Of a stretch of 64,000 nt of DNA, positions 1-9,740 are shown one piece after another. Each line of letters begins with the position of its first letter. Within the stretch, counting starts at the first letter, position 1. The stretch covers positions 620,001 through 684,000 of the forward strand of contig NZ_UTVH01000001.1 of assembly GCF_900585905.1 (NCBI RefSeq). Reading direction: 5' to 3'. The translations under genes were made by a program, and so were the position numbers. The DNA is from Pseudomonas viridiflava. Lineage in GTDB: Bacteria > Pseudomonadota > Gammaproteobacteria > Pseudomonadales > Pseudomonadaceae. The notes under the pieces were generated by a model. The model searched no databases. It was not told the DNA's origin and saw only the letters and a program-made list of their open reading frames with translations.

Positions 1-305
1 TTTCCCAGGACCTGTCGCAGTTTGCGCTGCACGCCCGTGCGATTCTCGGGCTGCCGATTCCGCAGGTCCGCCAGTTCGGGCCTTCTGCTTCGGCAGTGAT
101 TCTGGTGGAAGGGCATTCGACCCAGACCGCCTTCGCCAACTTGGACGTCGCCTTGAGCGAACCGGACACCGCGCTGCGCCTGTTCGGCAAACCTGAAGTC
201 AGCGGCCAGCGCCGCATGGGTGTCGCCCTGGCCCGCGACGAATCCATCGAGGCTGCCCGCGCCAAGGCCATGCGTTCGTCGCAGGCGGTGAAAGTCCAGC
301 TGTGA
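1..305 (+). CDS. purT: PurT, formate-dependent GAR transformylase, C-terminal end
   Basis: This is the 3' end of a gene cut by the window edge; about 100 residues are visible, read in the frame whose codons start at position 3. Residues such as [11 protein letters not shown], the ASAVILVEG stretch and [17 protein letters not shown] match the C-terminal part of PurT, an ATP-grasp enzyme that formylates glycinamide ribonucleotide with formate and ATP in cytoplasmic purine synthesis. The protein ends at the expected C-terminal place with a TGA. The catalytic ATP-grasp core lies outside the window, so activity cannot be judged. Recognition is by remembered family sequence. A single REP palindrome follows the stop codon. 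Confidence 0.9.
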   Translation, partial: SQDLSQFALHARAILGLPIPQVRQFGPSASAVILVEGHSTQTAFANLDVALSEPDTALRLFGKPEVSGQRRMGVALARDESIEAARAKAMRSSQAVKVQL

Positions 306-342
306 TCTAGCGCTGCAGGGATGTGGTGCCGGATATGAAGCC

Positions 343-365
343 TTCCCGGCTGAAGCCGGTCCCAC
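343..365. repeat. Single REP-type palindromic unit
   Basis: A GC-rich imperfect palindrome (centre CCGGCTGAAGCCGG, ending in GTCCCAC) lies between the convergent purT and MFS genes. The same unit recurs as a pair at 34851-34938, so it is a family member rather than a chance hairpin. Confidence 0.7.
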
Positions 366-377
366 GTCCGATTCAGG

Positions 378-1700
378 TCAGGCAATCGTGTCCAGATCGG
401 CCTCCCGGGTTTCTTTCAGGCACAGCACCGCGATCACGCTGATCAGCGCTGCCGCTGATACATACCCGCCAACCCAGCTCAGGCCGCCCATCGCTACCAG
501 CTTCTGGGCGAAGAAGGGCGCCACCGATGCGCCGACGATACCACCCAGATTGTAAGCGGCCGAGGCGCCGGTATAACGCACTCGGGTCGGGAACAGTTCT
601 GGCAGCAATGCGCCCATCGGGGCGAAGGTCACGCCCATCAGAAACAGCTCGATACACAGAAACAGCGCCACCGCCCAGGTCGTGCCGTGAGTCAGCAGCG
701 GTTCCATGGTGAAGCCGGAAAGGATCGCCAGCACACCGCCAATGATCAGCACCGGGCGACGGCCGTAGCGGTCACTGGCCCACGCTGCCAGGGGCGTCGC
801 GGCGGCCATGAACAGCACGGCAAAGCACAACAGGGCAAGAAAGGTTTCGCGACTGTAGCCCAGCGTGGACACGCCGTAGCTCAGGGAAAACACCGTCGAA
901 ATGTAGAACAGCGCATAGCACACCACCATGGACGCGGCGCCCAGCAGCATGGGCACCCAATATTGGCTGAACAGCTCCACCAGGGGCATTTTCACCCGCT
1001 CGTGACGAGCGATGGCGTTGGCAAAAATCGGGGTTTCCTCAAGCTTCAGGCGCACGTACAGCCCGACGATGACCAGCACCGCGCTGAGCAGAAAGGGAAT
1101 GCGCCAACCCCAGGCCCTGAACTGCTCGTCGTCCAGGGTCATCGCCAGGGTCAGAAACAGCCCGTTGGCCGCCAGAAACCCAATCGACGGCCCCAGCTGC
1201 GGAAACATGCCGAACCAGGCGCGCTTGCCTTTGGGCGCATTCTCCGTCGCCAGCAGGGCCGCGCCGCCCCATTCGCCACCGAGCCCCAGCCCTTGGCCGA
1301 AACGCAGCACACACAACAAGACCGGCGCCCAGGCGCCAATCGTGGCATAGCCTGGCAGCACGCCAATCAACGTGGTGCAGACGCCCATCAGCAGCAGTGA
1401 AGCGACCAGGGTCGACTTGCGCCCGATGCGGTCTCCGAAATGGCCGAACAGCGCCGAGCCCAGCGGGCGCGCCAGAAAGGCGATGCCGAAAGTGAGAAAG
1501 GCCGACAGCATCTGCGCGGTGCCAGAGGTCTGCGGAAAAAATACCGGCCCAATGACCAGTGCCGCCGCCGTGGCATAGACATAGAAATCGTAAAACTCGA
1601 TGGCGGTGCCAATGAAGCTCGCCGTGGCCACGCGCGTTGCGGAGTTGGCGGGTCGGGCGCTGGTGTCGATATCAGGGAGCGTCGCTGAATGAAGGGTCAT
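378..1700 (-). CDS. MFS transporter, metabolite:H+ symporter (MHS) family
   Basis: A 440-residue protein with about 12 hydrophobic segments, typical in length for the MHS branch of the major facilitator superfamily (ShiA/ProP/KgtP relatives). The N-terminus has the family hallmark ASFIGTAIEFYDFYVY, followed by the loop FGHFGDRIGRKSTL (the conserved G-x-x-x-D-R-x-G-R-K/R between helices 2 and 3). A second half-repeat of that loop, WASDRYGRRPVL, appears mid-protein, and RFGQGLGLGGEWGGAALL is also conserved in the family. It probably imports a carboxylate or similar metabolite with protons through the inner membrane; the substrate cannot be read. The start at 1700 is preceded by AGGAC at suitable spacing. 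It stands alone, convergent with purT. Confidence 0.85.
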   Translation of the reverse strand: MTLHSATLPDIDTSARPANSATRVATASFIGTAIEFYDFYVYATAAALVIGPVFFPQTSGTAQMLSAFLTFGIAFLARPLGSALFGHFGDRIGRKSTLVASLLLMGVCTTLIGVLPGYATIGAWAPVLLCVLRFGQGLGLGGEWGGAALLATENAPKGKRAWFGMFPQLGPSIGFLAANGLFLTLAMTLDDEQFRAWGWRIPFLLSAVLVIVGLYVRLKLEETPIFANAIARHERVKMPLVELFSQYWVPMLLGAASMVVCYALFYISTVFSLSYGVSTLGYSRETFLALLCFAVLFMAAATPLAAWASDRYGRRPVLIIGGVLAILSGFTMEPLLTHGTTWAVALFLCIELFLMGVTFAPMGALLPELFPTRVRYTGASAAYNLGGIVGASVAPFFAQKLVAMGGLSWVGGYVSAAALISVIAVLCLKETREADLDTIA

Positions 1701-1868
1701 AGGGTGTCCTGACAGTCATTTGCCTGGCGGCATTCGTCACGGCTGCAACGAAACCGGCGGCAACATTAATTATTGTGGGTGCAGCGCTGATCAGATTAGC
1801 CCAGGTTGCCGGCATGCAGCGCACGTCTTGTGTGTATCAGGCAGGGGCCAGAGCAAGCGCCCCAAGGG

Positions 1869-3125
1869 TCAGCGGCTGGCGGGGCGCTGCCACATCATCA
1901 CCTGCGTGACGCGATTGTCCTCGGTCTGCAGAATTTCCAGGCGGTAGGGCCCGATCTTCAGGCAGACAGCACTGTCCGGGATGGTTTCCAATGCCTCGGT
2001 GACCAGCCCGTTGAGCGTCTTCGGGCCATCGGACGGCAGATGCCAGCCCAGGCTCTTGTTCAGGTCACGGATCGACGCTGCGCCTTCGACGATCAGGCGA
2101 CCATCTGGCTGCGGGTGGATATGCGGATTATCCAGCGACTGTTGGTTTTCGAATTCACCGACGATTTCTTCGAGAATGTCCTCCAGGCTGACAATGCCCA
2201 AGACTTCGCCGTACTCGTCGACCACCACGCCAAGGCGGCGCTGCTCCTTGTGAAAGTTCAGCAGCTGCATTTGCAGTGGCGTGCTTTCCGGGACGAAATA
2301 GGGCTCGTAACAGGCCGCGAGCACAGCCTCTTTGGTCAGCTCGGCCTTGGGCAACAGATGGCCGATCTGGCGCGTGTTGAGCACGCCCTGAACCTGATTG
2401 ATGTCGTTGTGGTACACCGGCAGCCGGGTGTGGCGGGAGAGTGTCAGGCGTTCGATGATCAGTTCGATGCTGTCGTCCAGATTGATGCCGTCCACTTCGC
2501 TGCGCGGCACGAGAATGTCGTTGACGGTAATGCTGTCCAGTGCACGAATACCAGTGATCACCGGCGAACGGGCAGGGTGGTGTTCGTTGACGCCGTCATG
2601 AGGCAGCTGGCGTGAGTGTCTTTGTGGCTCCCGCGACCTGTTTTCGCGCCCGGCAAAGGGCGTCAGCAGCACGCGGACCAGACGGTCGAACAGCCACGCG
2701 ACCGGCCAGAGCAGCTTCATTGGCAGGCGCAGCAAGGTGTTCGCCAGGTAGATCATGGCTGTCGGATGGCTTGCCGCCAGTCGGCGCGGTAGCAGCTCGA
2801 CGAAGACCAGCATCAGGACGACAGTAGACAGCCAGGCAAGCGTCGGCCCGTTGAGCGGCCAGGCGCCGAGCAACCGGGTGCCCAAGAGCTGATAGTTGAG
2901 GGCGATGAGCGTAGTGATGACAGTGATCAGCACCTTGATCAGCGTATTGGCCAGAATCAGGCTGGCCGGTTCGAACGCAAGGGGCGTTGGCCGCTGATCG
3001 ACATTGCTGTCGTCGCGGGCGCGCAGTGAGCGGGTATGTGCGGTTTCAACTGCAGTCAGCAGCCCAGACCATAGCATCAGCAGCGCCACGACACCGAGCA
3101 GCGGACCGATTGGCAAATTATCCAT
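1869..3125 (-). CDS. CNNM/CorC-type (HlyC/CorC family) membrane protein
   Basis: 418 residues. The N-terminal third is hydrophobic with about four membrane segments (DUF21/CNNM domain). It is followed by a CBS-domain pair that includes VPRSEVDGINLDDSIE and HTRLPVYHNDINQVQGVLN, then YGEVLGIVSLEDILEEIVGEFE and a C-terminal CorC_HlyC (transporter-associated) domain ending in VTQVMMWQRP. Relatives (YfjD, MpfA, CorB) are linked to Mg2+ or Co2+ handling at the inner membrane; that role is family knowledge, not shown here. It lies 13 bp downstream of ypjD on the same strand, so the two are probably co-transcribed. This pairing next to ffh is common in gamma-proteobacteria. Confidence 0.88.
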   Translation of the reverse strand: MDNLPIGPLLGVVALLMLWSGLLTAVETAHTRSLRARDDSNVDQRPTPLAFEPASLILANTLIKVLITVITTLIALNYQLLGTRLLGAWPLNGPTLAWLSTVVLMLVFVELLPRRLAASHPTAMIYLANTLLRLPMKLLWPVAWLFDRLVRVLLTPFAGRENRSREPQRHSRQLPHDGVNEHHPARSPVITGIRALDSITVNDILVPRSEVDGINLDDSIELIIERLTLSRHTRLPVYHNDINQVQGVLNTRQIGHLLPKAELTKEAVLAACYEPYFVPESTPLQMQLLNFHKEQRRLGVVVDEYGEVLGIVSLEDILEEIVGEFENQQSLDNPHIHPQPDGRLIVEGAASIRDLNKSLGWHLPSDGPKTLNGLVTEALETIPDSAVCLKIGPYRLEILQTEDNRVTQVMMWQRPASR

Positions 3126-3138
3126 AATCAGCAGGCCG

Positions 3139-3951
3139 TCAGATGTGCAGAATGAATTCGCGTACCAGCTTGCTGCCGAAATAGGCCAGCATCAGCAGGC
3201 AAAAGCCGCCCAGAGTCCAGCGGATGGCTTTGTGTCCGCGCCAGCCGAGTCGATTGCGACCCCAGAGCAGCACGCTGAAGACCACCCAGGCCAGGCAGGC
3301 AAGCAGCGTCTTGTGCACCAAATGCTGGGCGAACAGATTTTCAACGAACAGCCAGCCGGAAATCAGCGACAGCGAAAGCAGCGACCAGCCCGCCCAGAGA
3401 AAACCGAAGAGCAGGCTTTCCATGGTCTGCAGTGGCGGAAAATTCCTGATCAGCCCGGAAGGGTGCTTGTGCTTGAGCTGATGGTCCTGGACCAGCAGCA
3501 GCAACGCCTGGAACACCGCAATCGTGAACATGCCGTAGGCCAGAATCGACAGCAGAATATGGCTGAGGATGCCAGGTTCTTCGACAATTGGCTGGACCGT
3601 ACCCGCGGGGACAAATTGCGCGAACAGTACCGTCAACATCCCCAGGGGAAACAGCAGCACCAGCAGGTTCTCCACCGGAATGCGCAGCGTCGCCAGCAGC
3701 GTCAGGGCAATCACCGCGACGGCAATCAGGCTCGCTGCGCTGAAGAAGTCCAGATTGAGGCCGATGGGGTGGATCAATTGCGAACACAGCGCCAAGGCGT
3801 GAGCCAGCACCGCCAAGGTGCCGAGCAGGCAAAGCAGCCGTTTGTCGGCCCGAGCGGCCTGGCTCAGGCGGATACCCTGATAAGTGGTCGCAGCGGCATA
3901 CAGGCAGGCGGCGGCGAGGCTGGGAAGCAGGCTGGGTGGCAAGGGAAGCAT
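3139..3951 (-). CDS. ypjD: YpjD, CcsA/HemX-like inner membrane protein
   Basis: A 270-residue, very hydrophobic protein with about eight membrane segments, matching the cytochrome c assembly (CcsA/ResC-like) family. It has the typical order of TM helices, the LLSILAYGMFTIAVFQALLL region and a C-terminal part with SGWLFVENLFAQHLVHKTLLACLAWVVF in which histidines flank helices, as in haem-handling relatives. The start ATG at 3951 is chosen because the longer frame would run back through divergent ffh. In many gamma-proteobacteria this gene sits opposite ffh, as here. A direct role in cytochrome c maturation is not established for YpjD proteins, so only the family is firm. Confidence 0.85.
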   Translation of the reverse strand: MLPLPPSLLPSLAAACLYAAATTYQGIRLSQAARADKRLLCLLGTLAVLAHALALCSQLIHPIGLNLDFFSAASLIAVAVIALTLLATLRIPVENLLVLLFPLGMLTVLFAQFVPAGTVQPIVEEPGILSHILLSILAYGMFTIAVFQALLLLVQDHQLKHKHPSGLIRNFPPLQTMESLLFGFLWAGWSLLSLSLISGWLFVENLFAQHLVHKTLLACLAWVVFSVLLWGRNRLGWRGHKAIRWTLGGFCLLMLAYFGSKLVREFILHI

Positions 3952-4059
3952 AAATCCTGAGGGACGGGCCTTTAAAGGCGCTGAGTTTGGCATATAACCG
4001 ATACGCCACGAAAGACCAGCGATGCAGACGCCGTGGTGTCCGTGCAGCGGAGTCTTCGC

Positions 4060-4065
4060 TATAAT
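4060..4065 (+). promoter_or_regulatory. Candidate -10 box upstream of ffh
   Basis: A perfect TATAAT lies about 100 bp before the ffh start in the divergent ypjD/ffh region. The -35 region at about 4037-4042 is poor, so this is a position guess only. Confidence 0.4.
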
Positions 4066-4162
4066 CCGCGACCTGCTCAAGCCGCAGGCTCGCCGAGCGC
4101 CAATTAGACACAGGCCGGGCCGCACCAACCGGGGCTCGCCACAGAGCCTGAAAGGATCGCGC

Positions 4163-5539
<1,377 letters not shown>

Positions 5540-5687
5540 CAGGTAGCGCACAGGTGACTCTGCGCGCTTCTCCACATGGGGGTTCGCCCCTTGTAAACGC
5601 CCGCTCTGCGGGCATTCAGCAGCCATCATCATTGATGGCTACCAGGCAGATCTTGATGGCACGCCGATAGGCGTCGGAAAAAGACAT

Positions 5688-5715
5688 TTGCAAAAGTCGG
5701 GATATTCCTTAGAAT
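5688..5715 (+). promoter_or_regulatory. Sigma70-type promoter of the rpsP operon
   Basis: TTGCAA at 5688-5693, a 16-bp spacer and TAGAAT at 5710-5715. These are close to consensus and sit 73 bp before the rpsP start, fitting a strong ribosomal-protein promoter. Confidence 0.65.
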
Positions 5716-5787
5716 ATGCGGCCTTTCGGGCACCTATGCCCGCTGTGCATCTTAGATTTGCAGCACCGACTACAGGAACGATGTTCA

Positions 5788-6045
5788 ATGCTAACCATTC
5801 GTCTTGCTCTGGGCGGCTCCAAAAAGCGTCCGTTTTATCACCTGACTGTTACCGATAGCCGCAATGCGCGCGACGGTTCACACAAGGAACAAATTGGCTT
5901 CTTCAACCCGGTTGCCCGTGGTCAGGAAGTTCGTCTGTCCGTGAACGAAGAGCGCGTCAACTACTGGTTGAGCGTGGGTGCACAAACATCCGAGCGCGTT
6001 GCCCAGTTGCTCAAAGAACACGCCAAGACCAAGGTCGCGGCCTGA
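5788..6045 (+). CDS. rpsP: 30S ribosomal protein bS16
   Basis: 85 residues starting [19 protein letters not shown], with the conserved [19 protein letters not shown] segment: the complete small-subunit protein bS16, which helps 30S body assembly. The start at 5788 is preceded by AGGAACG. It is first in the operon rpsP-rimM-trmD-rplS, with gaps of 5, 3 and 43 bp, the classical gamma-proteobacterial order that ties ribosome synthesis to maturation and tRNA modification. Confidence 0.97.
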   Translation: MLTIRLALGGSKKRPFYHLTVTDSRNARDGSHKEQIGFFNPVARGQEVRLSVNEERVNYWLSVGAQTSERVAQLLKEHAKTKVAA

Positions 6046-6050
6046 GCAAC

Positions 6051-6587
6051 ATGAACGCGGCGCCAACGACTGCCGACGACTTGATCGTCATTGGCAAGAT
6101 TTATTCGGTTCATGGCGTTCGCGGCGAAGTGAAGGTCTTTTCCTTTACTGATCCGATTGGAAACCTGTTGGATTACAACACCTGGACGCTTCGGCGCGAA
6201 GGCAGCGTTAAACAGGTAGAGCTGGTCAGCGGACGCTTGCAAAACAAGTTCCTGGTCGCAAAGCTCAAAGGTCTCGATGACCGTGAAGAAGCTCGTCTTC
6301 TGGCCGGTTTTGAAATCTGTGTGCCGCGCAACCTGTTCCCTGATCTGACTGACGGCGAGTACTACTGGTACCAGCTCGAAGGTCTCAAGGTCGTCGACCA
6401 CCTCGGGCAATTGCTCGGGAAGATCGACCATCTCCTGGAGACGGGCTCGAATGATGTAATGGTGGTCAAGCCCTGCGTTGGCAGCCTGGATGATCGCGAA
6501 CGCCTGTTGCCCTATACGGAACAATGCGTGTTGGCAGTCGACCTGGTAGCTGGCGAGATGAAGGTGGATTGGGATTCGGACTTCTAG
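6051..6587 (+). CDS. rimM: Ribosome maturation factor RimM
   Basis: 178 residues with the RimM N-terminal beta-barrel (IGKIYSVHGVRGEVKVFSFTDP) and a PRC-barrel C-terminal half including GEYYWYQLEGLKV, LLGKIDHLLETGSNDVMVV and LLPY. It assists late 16S rRNA folding and processing near the 30S head and binds uS19. It starts 5 bp after the rpsP stop and ends 3 bp before trmD, so translation is probably coupled. Length is normal and nothing is missing. Confidence 0.95.
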   Translation: MNAAPTTADDLIVIGKIYSVHGVRGEVKVFSFTDPIGNLLDYNTWTLRREGSVKQVELVSGRLQNKFLVAKLKGLDDREEARLLAGFEICVPRNLFPDLTDGEYYWYQLEGLKVVDHLGQLLGKIDHLLETGSNDVMVVKPCVGSLDDRERLLPYTEQCVLAVDLVAGEMKVDWDSDF

Positions 6588-6590
6588 GCA

Positions 6591-7343
6591 ATGGCCAGCC
6601 TGCGCATAGAAGTGATCAGTCTGTTCCCCGAGATGTTTTCCGCCATCAGCGAATACGGCATTACCAGCCGTGCGGTGAAACAGGGGCTGATGCAGCTTAC
6701 CTGTTGGAATCCGCGGGACTACACCACGGATCGGCATCACACTGTTGACGATCGCCCATTTGGCGGTGGTCCGGGCATGGTGATGAAGATCAAGCCCCTT
6801 GAGGACGCTCTGGTTCAGGCCAGGCTGGCTGCAGGGGAGGCGGCGAAGGTGATTTACCTGTCGCCACAAGGCCGCAAGCTGGATCAGTCTGCGGTACGCG
6901 AACTGGCGCAAGAGGAGGCTATTATCCTCATCGCCGGTCGTTATGAAGGCATTGACGAGCGTTTCATTGAAGCTCATGTCGATGAAGAGTGGTCGATTGG
7001 TGACTATGTACTGTCTGGTGGCGAGCTGCCGGCAATGGTGCTGATCGATGCGGTTACGCGGCTGCTGCCTGGAGCTTTAGGGCATGCGGACTCTGCGGAG
7101 GAAGATTCCTTCACTGATGGTCTGCTGGATTGCCCGCATTACACCCGACCGGAGGTGTATGTGGATCAGCGTGTTCCCGACGTGTTGCTAAGTGGCAATC
7201 ACGCGCATATCCGGCGTTGGCGTTTACAGCAGTCCCTTGGGCGGACCTATGAACGACGCGCCGATCTTCTGGAAAGCCGCTCGCTTTCTGGAGAAGAGAA
7301 GAAGCTGCTCGCGGAATACATCCGCGAACGGGACGATAGTTAA
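6591..7343 (+). CDS. trmD: tRNA (guanine-37-N1)-methyltransferase TrmD
   Basis: 250 residues of the SPOUT methyltransferase class. The trefoil-knot SAM site is seen as [26 protein letters not shown] and the hallmark [30 protein letters not shown] near residue 60 is also conserved. It methylates G37 next to the anticodon, preventing +1 frameshifting. It is third gene of the rpsP operon. Confidence 0.97.
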   Translation: MASLRIEVISLFPEMFSAISEYGITSRAVKQGLMQLTCWNPRDYTTDRHHTVDDRPFGGGPGMVMKIKPLEDALVQARLAAGEAAKVIYLSPQGRKLDQSAVRELAQEEAIILIAGRYEGIDERFIEAHVDEEWSIGDYVLSGGELPAMVLIDAVTRLLPGALGHADSAEEDSFTDGLLDCPHYTRPEVYVDQRVPDVLLSGNHAHIRRWRLQQSLGRTYERRADLLESRSLSGEEKKLLAEYIRERDDS

Positions 7344-7386
7344 CGTATCGATGGTAAATCCTGATGATTTACCTTAGGAGCACAGC

Positions 7387-7737
7387 ATGACCAACAAAAT
7401 CATCCTTGCACTCGAAGCAGAGCAGATGACCAAAGAAATCCCTACCTTTGCCCCGGGCGACACTGTTGTCGTTCAGGTGAAAGTGAAGGAAGGCGATCGC
7501 GCTCGTCTGCAGGCGTTCGAAGGCGTCGTTATTGCCAAGCGTAACCGTGGCGTGAACAGTGCTTTCACTGTTCGTAAAATCTCCAACGGTGTCGGCGTAG
7601 AGCGTACTTTCCAGACCTACAGCCCGCAAATCGACAGCCTGGCTGTGAAACGTCGCGGTGACGTTCGCAAGGCCAAACTGTACTACCTGCGTGACCTGTC
7701 CGGTAAAGCAGCTCGCATCAAGGAAAAACTGTCTTAA
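7387..7737 (+). CDS. rplS: 50S ribosomal protein bL19
   Basis: 116 residues, complete. It contains [32 protein letters not shown] and the C-terminal [27 protein letters not shown], diagnostic of bL19 at the 30S/50S interface. A strong SD (TTAGGAG) precedes the start. It is the last gene of the rpsP operon, followed at once by a rho-independent terminator. Confidence 0.97.
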   Translation: MTNKIILALEAEQMTKEIPTFAPGDTVVVQVKVKEGDRARLQAFEGVVIAKRNRGVNSAFTVRKISNGVGVERTFQTYSPQIDSLAVKRRGDVRKAKLYYLRDLSGKAARIKEKLS

Positions 7738-7756
7738 GTACAGTTGTCCGATGCAT

Positions 7757-7785
7757 GAAAAAAGCAGCCTTAGGGCTGCTTTTTT
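7757..7785 (+). terminator. Rho-independent terminator after rplS
   Basis: Stem AGCAGCC/GGCTGCT with a 4-nt loop, flanked by an A-run and followed by TTTTTTG. It closes the rpsP-rplS operon. Confidence 0.9.
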
Positions 7786-7849
7786 GTGTCCGCAGATTTA
7801 TTGTGATCCCCTGTTTACCAATGCCCTACAGCACAAGCGCGAATGAATA

Positions 7850-8746
7850 ATGGCTGCCATTGATGATCCGCTGATCGACCGTTTTCTGGATGCCCTGTGG
7901 CTGGAAAAAGGTTTGTCGGATAACACTCGGGATGCTTACCGCAGCGATCTGGCCCTGTTCAATGGCTGGTTGCAGGAGCAAGGGGCGCAACTGCTTGCCG
8001 TGAGTCGGGACGCGATCCTCGATCATCTTGCTTGGCGCGTCGACAAGGCCTACAAGCCACGCTCCACCGCGCGTTTTCTATCCGGGGTGCGCGGTTTTTA
8101 TCGCTACTTGCTGCGAGAAAAACTGATCAGCGTCGATCCTACGTTACATGTGGACATGCCCCAGCTGGGCAGGCCGCTGCCCAAGTCACTGTCGGAAGCT
8201 GACGTTGAAGCGCTGTTGGGGGCGCCGGATTTGAGCGAAGCCATCGGCCAGCGCGACAAGGCCATGCTGGAGGTGCTTTATGCCTGCGGCCTGCGGGTGA
8301 CCGAATTGATCAGCCTGACGCTGGAGCAGGTCAACCTGCGTCAGGGCGTCCTGCGCGTCATGGGCAAGGGCAGCAAGGAGCGTCTGGTGCCCATGGGGGA
8401 GGAGGCCATCGTCTGGATTGAGCGTTACATGCGCGGTGCTCGTGACGAGCTGCTTGCGGGGCGCCCGAGCGACGTGCTGTTTCCCAGTCAGCGCGGTGAG
8501 CAGATGACCCGCCAGACCTTCTGGCATCGCATCAAGCATCAGGCTGCTGTCGCCGGTATCGGCAAGTCACTGTCGCCGCACACACTGCGTCACGCGTTTG
8601 CCACTCACTTGCTCAATCACGGCGCAGACCTGCGCGTGGTGCAGATGCTGCTGGGCCACAGCGACCTGTCCACAACCCAGATCTACACCCATGTCGCCCG
8701 CGCCCGATTGCAGGAGATGCACGCCAGACATCACCCGCGTGGTTGA
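7850..8746 (+). CDS. xerD: Site-specific tyrosine recombinase XerD
   Basis: 298 residues, standard for XerD. It has an N-terminal SAM-like core-binding domain (DRFLDALWLEKGLSDNTRDAY) and a catalytic domain with the full tyrosine-recombinase set: Arg in YACGLRVTEL, Lys in GKGSKERLVPMG, HTLRHAFATHLL (HxxR), LLGHSDLSTTQIYTHV (His and the nucleophilic Tyr). With XerC it resolves chromosome dimers at dif near the terminus. It is followed by dsbC and hom on the same strand, the usual Pseudomonas order, but 150 bp separate it from dsbC. It is distinct from the prophage integrase at 56554. Confidence 0.96.
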   Translation: MAAIDDPLIDRFLDALWLEKGLSDNTRDAYRSDLALFNGWLQEQGAQLLAVSRDAILDHLAWRVDKAYKPRSTARFLSGVRGFYRYLLREKLISVDPTLHVDMPQLGRPLPKSLSEADVEALLGAPDLSEAIGQRDKAMLEVLYACGLRVTELISLTLEQVNLRQGVLRVMGKGSKERLVPMGEEAIVWIERYMRGARDELLAGRPSDVLFPSQRGEQMTRQTFWHRIKHQAAVAGIGKSLSPHTLRHAFATHLLNHGADLRVVQMLLGHSDLSTTQIYTHVARARLQEMHARHHPRG

Positions 8747-8896
8747 GTGCTGACCGTCGCCTGGTACAGGCTGACGCTTATCACGCTCCGGGTCGGTGTT
8801 GACGGCCTAATGTGGTAGGCTTTGCCGGTTTCGCAGACTGTGGCTGCAGGGTGCAATCCTGCCCCGGCCCATCTGCTCGCCGCCCGAGGAGTTTTC

Positions 8897-9637
8897 ATGC
8901 GCGTGACCCAGATTATCGCTGCCGCAACTGTTGCGCTGGCCAGTACCTTCAGTATGTTTGCCCAGGCCGACGCCGCTGCCGACCAGGCTATCCGCAAGAC
9001 ACTTGAGTCGCTCAAGCTTGAGCTGCCGGTTGAAAGCATCGGCACCAGCCCCCTGAGCGGTCTGTACGAGGTCAAACTCAAGGGTGGCCGCGTGCTTTAT
9101 GCCAGCGCCGATGGTCAGTTCGTGATGCAGGGCTACCTGTTTCAGATGCAGGATGGCAAGGCCGTCAACCTGACCGAAAAAACCGAGCGTCTGGCCATTG
9201 CCAAGACCATCAATGGCATCCCTACCGCCGATATGGTGGTGTACCCGGCCATTGGCGAGACCAAATCGCATATCACCGTGTTCACTGACACCACCTGCCC
9301 TTACTGCCACAAGCTGCACGCCGAAGTGCCGCAGCTGAACAAGATGGGGATCGAGGTGCGCTACGTTGCCTTCCCTCGTCAGGGCCTGGGTTCGCCGGGT
9401 GATGAGCAGTTGCAGGCCGTCTGGTGCTCGAAAGATCGCAAGAGCGCCATGGATCGCATGGTCGATGGCAAGAATATTGAAGCGCCCAAGTGCGCCAACC
9501 CCGTGACCAGACAATTTGAAATGGGCCAGTCGATCGGCGTGAACGGCACGCCGGCCATCGTACTGGCTGACGGTCAGTTGATTCCGGGTTACCAACCCGC
9601 TGCACAAGTGGCCAAACTGGCGCTCGACGCCAAATAA
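8897..9637 (+). CDS. dsbC: Thiol:disulfide interchange protein DsbC
   Basis: 246 residues with a signal peptide of about 22-24 residues ending near AQA/DA. An N-terminal dimerisation domain precedes a thioredoxin-fold domain with the active site CPYC (TDTTCPYCHKLH) and the cis-Pro loop GVNGTPAIVLADG. It isomerises wrong disulfides in periplasmic proteins and is kept reduced by DsbD. The start at 8897 was chosen because it gives a clean signal peptide and has GAGGAG 7 nt upstream. A hairpin with a short T-run follows the gene. Confidence 0.95.
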   Translation: MRVTQIIAAATVALASTFSMFAQADAAADQAIRKTLESLKLELPVESIGTSPLSGLYEVKLKGGRVLYASADGQFVMQGYLFQMQDGKAVNLTEKTERLAIAKTINGIPTADMVVYPAIGETKSHITVFTDTTCPYCHKLHAEVPQLNKMGIEVRYVAFPRQGLGSPGDEQLQAVWCSKDRKSAMDRMVDGKNIEAPKCANPVTRQFEMGQSIGVNGTPAIVLADGQLIPGYQPAAQVAKLALDAK

Positions 9638-9668
9638 GTCAGCGTGTCCCATGACCGTTGAGTAAATG

Positions 9669-9699
9669 AAGCGCCATGTCGCGACGCATGGCGGTTTTC
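9669..9699 (+). terminator. Probable terminator between dsbC and hom
   Basis: Stem CGCCATG/CATGGCG followed by GTTTT. The short U-run makes termination likely but not certain. Confidence 0.55.
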
Positions 9700-9740
9700 C
9701 ACGGTCGGCTCCAGGCCGGCCGTTTTATGGGGAGTTCAGA

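Noticed and set aside
5597..5640. Two small hairpins after ffh as terminator
   Set aside because: Neither is followed by a U-run; left unannotated as terminator.
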